Source of the DNA: Ignavibacteria bacterium
GTDB lineage: Bacteria > Bacteroidota > Ignavibacteria > Ignavibacteriales > Melioribacteraceae
Assembly: GCA_027347805.1 (NCBI GenBank)
Contig: DAIEQP010000336.1
Location: forward strand, 1 to 5,231
DNA: 5,231 nt
Direction: 5' to 3'
Both the position numbers and the translations under genes were made by a program. Positions within the stretch are counted from its first letter, which is position 1, and every line of letters begins with the position of its first letter. Below, in pieces: positions 1 to 5,231 of the stretch. The notes under the pieces are model-generated. The model was not told where the DNA came from and did no database searches. It saw only the letters and a program-made list of their open reading frames with translations.

Positions 1-34
1 ATAAAATGCGGGCAAAAATTTTATTGCCCGCATT
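1..34 (-). terminator. Rho-independent terminator of the tricorn-homologue gene
   Basis: Positions 5-15 and 24-34 form a perfect 11-base-pair inverted repeat (AATGCGGGCAA with its complement) around an 8-base A/T loop. Read on the minus strand, the hairpin ends in a T-rich run (TTTTAT) that reaches the window edge. It starts 13 bases after the TAA at 48-50, which fits a terminator for that gene. On the plus strand the hairpin is followed by mixed sequence with no T run, so minus-strand use is preferred. Confidence 0.85.
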
Positions 35-47
35 CTGCTTTAGGAAT

Positions 48-2345
48 TTATTTTTTTGAATCTATTTCTTTAAGTAATTCATCACATGCAGCTTTAAGCT
101 GTGAGTCAGAATCCTTTGCAATCCAATCCACATCATTCTGAACGATAATATCAGGAACAGCCGGGCCGAGTTCTTCATTTTTGTCTGTAGCCTTTACAAA
201 CCATCCTCTGCCTGGAAGACGGACAAAAGATCCATCGATTAATTGTTTTCCTCCCGTGGAAATTACAGAGCCATTAGTAGGCACGCCCACGAGTTTTCCG
301 ATTCCGAGAGTTTTGTATGCGTGTGAAAATATTTCCGCGTTGGAATAACTTCCTTCATTGCATAAAGCAATAGATGGCTTTGTCCATGCTGCAAAAACAA
401 GTCTTTCACCAATAGGATAATAATCACGGAATTTTAATTTGTCTTTTTCAAGGTTATCACTTGCACCGCGCGGAATAGTATAAGCATGCTGCTTGTAATT
501 TAAAACAGTCATTAAGTAGTCGGTAGTTGATCCGCCTCCGTTGTAACGGACATCAACAAGCAATCCTTCTTTACCATAACCGGCTGCGGTTAGTTCTCTT
601 TCAAATACTTCAAAGCTTGGAAAATCCATTCCCTGAATATGAATATAGCCGAGTCTTCCGTTTGAATATTTTTCAACAAGACTTTTTCTGTTGCTGACCC
701 ATTCCTGGTAAAGAAGCTGTCTCAAACTAGTAACAGGTCTGATTGCGATTTCCCGATCTTTACCATCTTTATCTTTAACAGACAGAAGGATTTTTTCATC
801 AGGTGTTGTATTAAGTAATTCATAAAAATTAGCGGCGGCATTTATTTCGGTGCCGTTAACTGATGTGATTATATCATTCACATACAGTTTGCTTGAAGAT
901 TTATCAGCCGGAGAATTTGGAATTACTCTTAGCACTTTCATCCCATTTTCTACAGGAGTAAGTTCAGCACCCAATAAACCGGTTGCATCTTTTTGAGTTT
1001 CAATTCTTTCCGGTGCTGTAAAACCCATATGGCTTGAATTCAATTCACCCAGCATATTATTAAACATATCACGGAAATCCTGCGATGTTGATGCCATTAC
1101 ACAAAGATCATGATATTTCTTTCCGAGTGCATTCCAGTCATTTCCATGAAACTGAGGATCGTAAAATCCGTCCCGTATTGTTCTCCAGGCTTCGTTAAAA
1201 ATTTGCTCACGTTCTGCTGCATAATCAATTTTAATTTTAGCAGAATATGGGAGCGCTTCTGTTTTATCCCCTTTAATATCGTAACGTGAAAGTGCGCCTC
1301 CTCTTTTCATAAAGTAGATGTACTTTCCATCTTTATCCATCGTTGCATTTGATGGATTAGACCCGCCCTTTGTTATTTCCTTAAGATCTTTCCCATCCCA
1401 TTTAATGCTGTAAAGATCTCTTCCTTTGGCCGTACTGCTTTCTCCGATGTAGAAAAATGTTTCACCGTCTTTACTAATTATTAAATTGCTTTCATCACCC
1501 GGGAAATTTGTAACCTGTGCAATCCTTTCATGAATTCTGTCGAAATCAATTTTAACCGGTTTTACTTTAACAGAATCTTTTTTTGAATTCTCTTTTGGTT
1601 TATCATCTTTTGCTGCTGCAGGTTCTTTTGGTGTTTCCTTTTCATCCCAATCGGATTTAGTTTTTTCCCAATCCTCTTTTTTCAGCCAGACAAACCAGGC
1701 ATCGCTCGATCTGTTATTTCTTGCCGATATAAATCCAAGTTTTGAACCGTCGGCACTCCAGAAGGGCTGTGAATCTTCCCGCGGGTGCATTGTAACGTTC
1801 ACAGGTTTCGAAGAATTATCTGCTGCCTGAATGAATACTTCTGTATTAAAATAAAGATCATCCATTGAATAGGAGAGCCATTTATTATCAGGGCTCCATT
1901 TAACGCTATTAGGTGTTGTCCATCCTTCGGTTAGAATTTTTTCATTGCTTAATTTTCCTTCTGCAGAAATTTCTGCTACAACGAATTGTTTTTTATCTGT
2001 ACCGCGTGCATATGCAATTTTTTTCCCGTCTCCCGATATTACAGGATCAGATTCATCTGCGTCTGTATCAGTTAATTTTGTGATTGCATGCTTTAGCGAT
2101 TTGAAAATATTCTGTTGAGATTTGTCAGAAGATTTTACGAGATATAATTCGTAATTGTTATTTTCTCTATCCGAAGTAAAAACTATCGTGCTGTCATTAA
2201 GCCAAGCCGGTGATATATCTCTTGCCGGATTATTGCTAAGGTTAACACTTCTTGATTTATCCTTGTCGGCCTCTTTTACAAAAATTTCTCCTCGGATAAC
2301 AAAACAAATTAATTTACCATTCGGAGAAACAATATAATCTTCCAT
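48..2345 (-). CDS. Tricorn homologue, catalytic C-terminal part (second propeller, PDZ, S41 peptidase)
   Basis: This is the part downstream of the amber codon, counted from its first ATG (765 residues); the open frame really continues up to 2552. Residues about 1-370 hold PD40/WD40-like blades (WSPDNKWLSYS, FWSADGSKLGFIS), interrupted at about 225-275 by a Lys/Glu/Pro-rich linker. Residues about 370-445 match the tricorn C1 domain (FNEAWRTIRDGFYDP) and end in the catalytic Ser438-His439 pair (ELNSSHMGF). A PDZ domain spans about 458-537. The S41 core (about 545-735) has VDVRYNGGG near 600, the probable nucleophile Ser668 in NEGSYSNAEIF, and Glu724 or Glu725 before GPAVPDI. These correspond to Thermoplasma Ser745/His746, Ser965 and Glu1023. 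Asp966 of that enzyme is Asn here, as I recall for many bacterial relatives. The ATG at 2343-2345 has no Shine-Dalgarno sequence and lies in mid-propeller, so it is probably not a real start. Without readthrough this part would lack a signal peptide. Confidence 0.8.
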   Translation of the reverse strand: MEDYIVSPNGKLICFVIRGEIFVKEADKDKSRSVNLSNNPARDISPAWLNDSTIVFTSDRENNNYELYLVKSSDKSQQNIFKSLKHAITKLTDTDADESDPVISGDGKKIAYARGTDKKQFVVAEISAEGKLSNEKILTEGWTTPNSVKWSPDNKWLSYSMDDLYFNTEVFIQAADNSSKPVNVTMHPREDSQPFWSADGSKLGFISARNNRSSDAWFVWLKKEDWEKTKSDWDEKETPKEPAAAKDDKPKENSKKDSVKVKPVKIDFDRIHERIAQVTNFPGDESNLIISKDGETFFYIGESSTAKGRDLYSIKWDGKDLKEITKGGSNPSNATMDKDGKYIYFMKRGGALSRYDIKGDKTEALPYSAKIKIDYAAEREQIFNEAWRTIRDGFYDPQFHGNDWNALGKKYHDLCVMASTSQDFRDMFNNMLGELNSSHMGFTAPERIETQKDATGLLGAELTPVENGMKVLRVIPNSPADKSSSKLYVNDIITSVNGTEINAAANFYELLNTTPDEKILLSVKDKDGKDREIAIRPVTSLRQLLYQEWVSNRKSLVEKYSNGRLGYIHIQGMDFPSFEVFERELTAAGYGKEGLLVDVRYNGGGSTTDYLMTVLNYKQHAYTIPRGASDNLEKDKLKFRDYYPIGERLVFAAWTKPSIALCNEGSYSNAEIFSHAYKTLGIGKLVGVPTNGSVISTGGKQLIDGSFVRLPGRGWFVKATDKNEELGPAVPDIIVQNDVDWIAKDSDSQLKAACDELLKEIDSKK

Positions 2346-2552
2346 GTTACCGGAAAAAGTTTTTATTTCTTCAGGATCAAGTCTGTCGTCTGCATTAATT
2401 AGAACATTTACTTTATGCGGATCAATTTTATCAGATTTTGTAATAAATATATTCTGGTTCTGTTCGAATACAATTGTTGAACCATCGGCGGATAAACCGA
2501 AATAGCGAATAGAATGATCTTTGAAATTTGTGAGCTGTTCAGGTTTTCCCGC

Positions 2553-2555
2553 CTA
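2553..2555 (-). other. In-frame amber (TAG) codon inside the tricorn homologue
   Basis: The minus strand reads GGC ACT TAG GCG GGA here (Gly-Thr-stop-Ala-Gly). The last codon base of both flanking open frames has the same position modulo 3 (3284 and 2345), so no frameshift is involved. One base change from Gln, Lys, Glu, Ser, Leu, Trp or Tyr codons would create it; the site is a surface turn between propeller blades, where a polar residue is usual. All other genes in the window stop with TAA. Confidence 0.9.
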
Positions 2556-3284
2556 AGTGCCATCATCATTAATTTTTACTTTGTAAAGATTATAGTGCCC
2601 GCTATTGGAACTTAAAAAATAGAGTGTTCTCGAATCCTGCCATTGTGGATAAATATCATTGGCTGAAAAATCAGTTAGCCGAGAATATTTTTTTGTTTTT
2701 GTATCGAATAGCCAGATATCCCTGTTTGATGAACCGCGGTAATTTTCTCGAGGAATGGGATTAATATCCCCCCTGACAAACGCAATAAATCTGCCGTCCT
2801 GAGAAATTATAGGATCGAATCCTACCGCGTCAAGAATTCTTTTTTCAGTTCCACCAGTTGCAGAAATTGAATAAACTTCACTCGGTCTTTCAATCTGGTT
2901 AAATTCTCTATTTGTTGAAAAAATAATATTGCCGTTATTATCCCAGCTGCTTATTAAATCCTGTGAGGAGTGATAAGTCAATCGCTTTGGAGTTCCACCT
3001 TCAGTTGAAACCACAAAAATATCGTTATTGCCGTATCTCGCACCGCTGAATGCTATTTGTTTACCATCAGGAGAAAATTTCGGGTAAGCTTCATATGCAT
3101 CGTGCACTGTAAGCCGCACCGCTTTTCCACCAGACGAATGGACTGTCCAGATATCTCCCTGGAAAGAAAATGCAATCAACGATCCGTTATTATTTAAAGA
3201 GGGGAAGCGCAGAAGCAGCTTTTCCTCTGCTGCTATTGAATTAACAAGAATAAATAATGAAATAAATAAACCCAGTTTTTTCAT
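2553..3284 (-). CDS. Tricorn homologue, N-terminal part: signal peptide and first beta-propeller, ended by TAG
   Basis: This open frame of 243 residues starts at an ATG with a good ribosome site. Residues 1-19 form a signal peptide: MKK, a hydrophobic stretch (LGLFISLFILV), then NSIAA with probable signal-peptidase-I cleavage after Ala18 or Ala19, so the product should be exported. The rest is PD40/tricorn propeller: FPSLNNNGSLIAF, GDIWTV, FSPDGKQIAFSG and FDPIISQDGRFIAF, and RDIWLFDTKTKKYSRLTDF. It ends in an inter-blade turn (KINDDGT), where the stop falls. The next in-frame codons continue as AGKPEQLTNF, exactly what should follow such a turn. Alone, this piece would be an incomplete propeller with no catalytic residues, so it is unlikely to be a functional separate protein. 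Confidence 0.8.
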   Translation of the reverse strand: MKKLGLFISLFILVNSIAAEEKLLLRFPSLNNNGSLIAFSFQGDIWTVHSSGGKAVRLTVHDAYEAYPKFSPDGKQIAFSGARYGNNDIFVVSTEGGTPKRLTYHSSQDLISSWDNNGNIIFSTNREFNQIERPSEVYSISATGGTEKRILDAVGFDPIISQDGRFIAFVRGDINPIPRENYRGSSNRDIWLFDTKTKKYSRLTDFSANDIYPQWQDSRTLYFLSSNSGHYNLYKVKINDDGT

Positions 3285-3290
3285 TTAAAA

Positions 3291-3297
3291 TTCCTTT
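3291..3297 (-). promoter_or_regulatory. Shine-Dalgarno site of the tricorn homologue
   Basis: The minus strand reads AAAGGAATTTTAA directly before the ATG at 3282-3284, placing AGGA 7 bases upstream of the start. The same AAAGGAATTT string at the same spacing occurs before ada, so this looks like the ribosome site used in this genome. Confidence 0.8.
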
Positions 3298-3349
3298 CAT
3301 GTTTATGCAAAAAATATAATTTTAATTACTGAGAAAAAAAGAAATGATA

Positions 3350-3355
3350 ATTATA
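3350..3355 (-). promoter_or_regulatory. Possible -10 box for the tricorn homologue
   Basis: TATAAT reads on the minus strand, about 65 bases upstream of the ATG at 3284, and would give a leader of roughly 60 bases. No convincing -35 hexamer is present at 16-19 bases spacing. In such AT-rich sequence the hexamer may occur by chance. Confidence 0.25.
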
Positions 3356-3370
3356 CTTGATGAAAGGTTA

Positions 3371-3376
3371 TATAAT
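3371..3376 (+). promoter_or_regulatory. Possible -10 box for the HEAT-like gene
   Basis: A perfect TATAAT lies on the plus strand 121 bases before the ATG at 3498, only 15 bases away from the mirror-image box on the other strand. No clear -35 match is seen at normal spacing. If real, the transcript would have a leader of about 115 bases. Confidence 0.25.
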
Positions 3377-3497
3377 CTTTTCAGCGGCAAGGCGGACTTA
3401 AAAGTGAGTCGATGGATCTAATTTAATCTATTATAGAACCAAATCTAATGCTAATATGAAATTTCAAAGCGCCTAATAAGGTAACATAAACATTCTC

Positions 3498-4049
3498 ATG
3501 GAAACAGAATTAGAAAAACTTTTAACAAGCTCATACAAAGATGGCATGATTTCATTCATGGAAAGTCATCCTGAATCTTTTGACGAGGCATTTGAACTTG
3601 CGCTTGTTGATAAGCAGCCCCTTTCCTGGCGAGCCGCATGGTTGTTATGGAGCTGTCTTAAAGAAAACGATGAAAGAATAAAAAAATATACAGGCCGTAT
3701 AATAAGCGGCATTAAATCGAAGAATGATGGGCACCAGAGAGAATTGTTAAAAATACTTCTCTTAACAAATTTGAACAAAACTAATGAAGGTTTATTGTTC
3801 GATCTCTGCATGGACATTTGGGAACAGATAAACAAAGATCCTTCAGTTAGATACACCGCCCTGAAGATGATTTCAAAGATTGCGGGCAGACATCCCGAAT
3901 TAAAAGAAGAAATAAAATTTTTAGCACGGGAAGAATTTCGGGAAACTTTATCGCCCGGGATAAAAAAAGTAATTGATAGAATGATGGATGAGTTTAATAA
4001 TTCCAGTTTGAAAAAGAAAAAAACTGAAGGGCGCAGAAAAAAGCAATAA
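3498..4049 (+). CDS. HEAT-repeat-like helical protein of unknown function with basic tail
   Basis: This is a 183-residue, almost entirely helical, soluble protein with no signal peptide or membrane segment. Helical hairpins of HEAT/ARM type can be seen at about residues 41-73 (PLSWRAAWLLWSCL), 76-112 (GHQRELLKILLLTNL) and 115-147 (PSVRYTALKMISKIAGRHPEL, the clearest repeat, with the usual Pro, Val, Arg and Ala pattern), with a shorter one at 152-166. Residues 172-183 form a Lys/Arg-rich tail (KKKKTEGRRKKQ). HEAT solenoids usually bind proteins or nucleic acids; no catalytic motif is visible, so the role is unknown. The ATG at 3498 is chosen as the first in the frame. An AAGG at 3478-3481 is 16 bases upstream, farther than ideal, so the start is less certain than that of its neighbours. 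It is divergent from the tricorn homologue and converges on ada, 40 bases away, so it is probably transcribed alone. A DNA-glycosylase role (AlkD-type HEAT fold) is conceivable, but its signature residues are not recognised. Confidence 0.8.
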   Translation: METELEKLLTSSYKDGMISFMESHPESFDEAFELALVDKQPLSWRAAWLLWSCLKENDERIKKYTGRIISGIKSKNDGHQRELLKILLLTNLNKTNEGLLFDLCMDIWEQINKDPSVRYTALKMISKIAGRHPELKEEIKFLAREEFRETLSPGIKKVIDRMMDEFNNSSLKKKKTEGRRKKQ

Positions 4050-4089
4050 AAACATTTTCACTTTATCTAAACTATTAACTTTCAATCCA

Positions 4090-5148
4090 TTATAAATTGT
4101 TTCTTTCCAATTCAAGCAATTTCTGTTTGCGCCATAAACCACCGCCGTAACCGCCAAGCTTACCATCTTTATTCACAACCCTATGACATGGAATTACAAT
4201 GGCAATTCTGTTTAAACCGTTTGCATGACCAACGGCTCTTTGTCCTTTTGGAACACCAACCTTTACAGCCATCTCTTCGTATGATAGGGTTTTGCCATGA
4301 GGGATATTTAATAATTCATTCCAAACTTTCTGCTGAAACAAAGTGCCGGGATAAACAATTGGAACTGTAAATTTTGTGAGTGTTCCCTCAAAATAATTTT
4401 TCAATTCTTTCTTCAGGTGAATTATATGTTTGTTTTCACCCGGAACGATAGAACACTTAAAATGTTTTCTTAAAGTTGTAAACTGCGCGTCAAGCATTCT
4501 TCTGTCGGAAAATTCAAGAAGAATTATTCCTTCATTTGTAGCAGCGGCTACCAGAGGTCCCATTGGACTTTCAATCCATGCTGTTACAATGTAATCTTTA
4601 TTTCTGCTTTTGCCGGGAGAGTTGCCAAAAGTTTTTGAAAACGCTTCGCGGAACCCGCTGTGAGATTCATATCCATAACCCAGAGCAACATCATCCAATT
4701 TCTTTCCTTCACGAATTTGTTCGAATGAAATTCCAAGTCTTCTACCGCGGCAGTATGCCTGAAAAGTCATTCCATAATTTTTGAGGAAATATCTTCTTGC
4801 ACGCGCGGGGTCAATTTTTATTGATCTAAGAAACTGATCATTGTAACGCTCGGTTGGATTTTCATCGATGATGTTTAAAAGTTTTGTTACCCATTCGGGC
4901 AGGGTACCAATTGCTTCCATCGGCCTGCATCTTTTGCATGGTCTGTATCCCGCAAATACAGCTTCACGCGATGATGAAAAGTATTCGACATTCTTTGCCA
5001 GCGGTTTTCTTGCTGAACAGGAGGGAAGACAAAATATTCCCGTGCTTTTAACAGCCAGGTAAAAAATTCCATTGTATGATGAATCGCTTTGTTTATAAGC
5101 GCGTTCCATTTCTGGAACAGATGGAAGCGGGTTAAAATTTATGTTCAA
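4090..5148 (-). CDS. ada: Ada: methylphosphotriester/O6-methylguanine repair protein and transcription activator
   Basis: Ada moves methyl groups from damaged DNA onto its own cysteines in a suicidal reaction and, once methylated, activates alkylation-response genes. With the TTG start at 5146-5148 the protein has 352 residues (E. coli Ada has 354). The Ada zinc domain (about 10-76) has Cys40, Cys44, Cys71 and Cys74 in TGIFCLPSC and RPCKRC, with the E. coli spacing; Cys40 matches the phosphotriester acceptor Cys38. Leu follows Cys40 where E. coli has Arg. An AraC-type helix-turn-helix spans about 85-180 (ARARRYFLKNYGMTFQAY, DDVALGYGYESHSGFREAF). The O6-alkylguanine methyltransferase part covers about 186-351, with GTLFQQKVW, the DNA-contacting Arg in GQRAVGHA, and the acceptor Cys321 in IPCHRVV, the same number as in E. 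coli. A longer reading from another TTG at 5178 has no ribosome site. The gene stands alone; autoregulation is known for E. coli Ada and is inferred here. Confidence 0.95.
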   Translation of the reverse strand: MNINFNPLPSVPEMERAYKQSDSSYNGIFYLAVKSTGIFCLPSCSARKPLAKNVEYFSSSREAVFAGYRPCKRCRPMEAIGTLPEWVTKLLNIIDENPTERYNDQFLRSIKIDPARARRYFLKNYGMTFQAYCRGRRLGISFEQIREGKKLDDVALGYGYESHSGFREAFSKTFGNSPGKSRNKDYIVTAWIESPMGPLVAAATNEGIILLEFSDRRMLDAQFTTLRKHFKCSIVPGENKHIIHLKKELKNYFEGTLTKFTVPIVYPGTLFQQKVWNELLNIPHGKTLSYEEMAVKVGVPKGQRAVGHANGLNRIAIVIPCHRVVNKDGKLGGYGGGLWRKQKLLELERNNL

Positions 5149-5154
5149 GATAAA

Positions 5155-5161
5155 TTCCTTT
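5155..5161 (-). promoter_or_regulatory. Shine-Dalgarno site that fixes the TTG start of ada
   Basis: The minus strand reads AAAGGAATTTATC and then TTG AAC ATA, with AGGA 7 bases before the TTG at 5146-5148. Sequence and spacing match the site before the tricorn homologue. No ATG lies between this site and Met14 of the protein, which is already close to the conserved Ada domain, so a TTG start is the best choice. Confidence 0.75.
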
Positions 5162-5189
5162 ATTATTTTCCTGAACAATAATATGCAGA

Positions 5190-5208
5190 GGTGGTTTTAT
5201 ACTCCACC
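5190..5208 (-). promoter_or_regulatory. Inverted repeat with a TATAAA box upstream of ada, possible promoter/operator
   Basis: GGTGG and CCACC (5 bases each) flank a 9-base spacer, and on the minus strand the spacer includes TATAAA, a possible -10 element about 45 bases before the TTG start. A symmetric site overlapping a -10 box could be a regulator binding site, but the arms are short, no clear -35 is seen, and it does not resemble the E. coli Ada box. An alternative -7-like element, TATTATTG, lies just downstream. Confidence 0.25.
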
Positions 5209-5231
5209 GAAAAATGAACAGTGATATTGAA

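Larger units (their letters stand above)
48..3284 (-). pseudogene. Tricorn protease homologue (S41 family), whole gene interrupted by one in-frame TAG
   Basis: This is the complete locus, 1078 codon positions plus a TAA stop, close to the roughly 1070 residues of Thermoplasma tricorn. Tricorn is a large oligomeric protease that trims oligopeptides; bacterial relatives with signal peptides are expected to act in the periplasm or outside the cell. Domain order is signal peptide, first PD40 beta-propeller, second propeller, helical C1 domain with Ser-His, PDZ, then the S41 catalytic core. The only defect seen is TAG at 2553-2555 (codon 244). Codons from 2552 down to 2346 are open in the same frame and read as normal propeller sequence (for example AGKPEQLTNF and GLSADGSTIVFEQ), so nothing is missing. 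The active-site residues, PDZ domain, ribosome site and terminator are all intact. This suggests a very recent mutation, a sequencing error or tolerated stop readthrough, and not an old decayed gene. The label pseudogene is provisional. Confidence 0.8.

Noticed and set aside
1..34. Repeat or mobile-element end at the left edge
   Set aside because: The inverted repeat has the loop size, T tail and position of a normal terminator, and no transposase or target duplication is visible.
2346..2552. Frameshift as the cause of the split tricorn homologue
   Set aside because: Both pieces are in the same reading frame and every codon between them is open; only the TAG at 2553-2555 breaks it.
3360..3401. 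Tiny plus-strand open frame of 13 codons in the divergent intergenic region
   Set aside because: It has no ribosome site and overlaps the possible -10 box; nothing suggests a leader peptide.
3418..3477. Repeated CTAAT motif (four copies) before the HEAT-like gene
   Set aside because: The copies are short and irregularly spaced (27, 6 and 22 bases apart) in AT-rich sequence, so chance explains them.
3566..3856. Minus-strand open frame of 96 codons opposite the HEAT-like gene
   Set aside because: Its translation has no family resemblance or domain pattern, while the plus strand reads as a coherent helical-repeat protein.
4050..4089. Bidirectional terminator between the convergent HEAT-like gene and ada
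   Set aside because: I found no GC-rich hairpin or T run in these 40 bases.
3948..4166. Minus-strand open frame of 72 codons overlapping the ends of the HEAT-like gene and ada
   Set aside because: It covers conserved methyltransferase codons of ada in another frame; its hydrophobic stretch is a by-product of the A-rich lysine codons of the HEAT-like tail read backwards.
5149..5178. Extension of ada to an upstream TTG at 5178
   Set aside because: No ribosome site precedes it, and the added residues are coded by the AAAGGA-containing leader of the better TTG at 5148.

Overview
This is an AT-rich bacterial window with four gene-sized blocks. All of the protein families are recognisable except one small helical protein. 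The style suggests the Bacteroidota/Ignavibacteriota side of the tree: an exported tricorn-like protease with a bacterial signal peptide, TAA stops, and short AT-rich intergenic regions. This assignment is an inference from protein style and not from a marker gene. I see no phage, insertion-sequence, CRISPR, tRNA or rRNA signal.

Layout. A rho-independent terminator for minus-strand transcription lies at 1-34. From 3284 down to 48 (minus strand) runs a tricorn-protease/S41 homologue of near-canonical length, 1078 codon positions. It is interrupted by one in-frame TAG at 2553-2555. My codon-by-codon reading of 2346-2552 shows that the frame is the same on both sides and otherwise open. The break is therefore a single nonsense codon and not a frameshift or a pair of genes. 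The upstream piece carries the ribosome site, the signal peptide and most of the first beta-propeller. The downstream piece carries the second propeller, the PDZ domain and all catalytic residues, but has no credible start of its own. A 213-base divergent intergenic region (3285-3497) follows, with a possible -10 box on each strand. The plus-strand gene at 3498-4049 encodes a 183-residue HEAT-repeat-like protein with a lysine/arginine-rich tail and unknown function. It converges, with a 40-base gap, on a minus-strand ada gene (start near 5148, stop at 4090). Ada is a fused alkylation-repair protein and transcription activator with all its key cysteines present. Its start is best placed at a TTG preceded by an AAAGGA site.

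How they work together. There is no operon in the window: the tricorn homologue and the HEAT-like gene are divergent, and the HEAT-like gene and ada are convergent. The genes look like independent housekeeping or stress functions (exported peptide turnover, DNA methylation damage response). I do not see a new multi-gene system. The main point of interest is the lone amber codon in an otherwise well-preserved protease.
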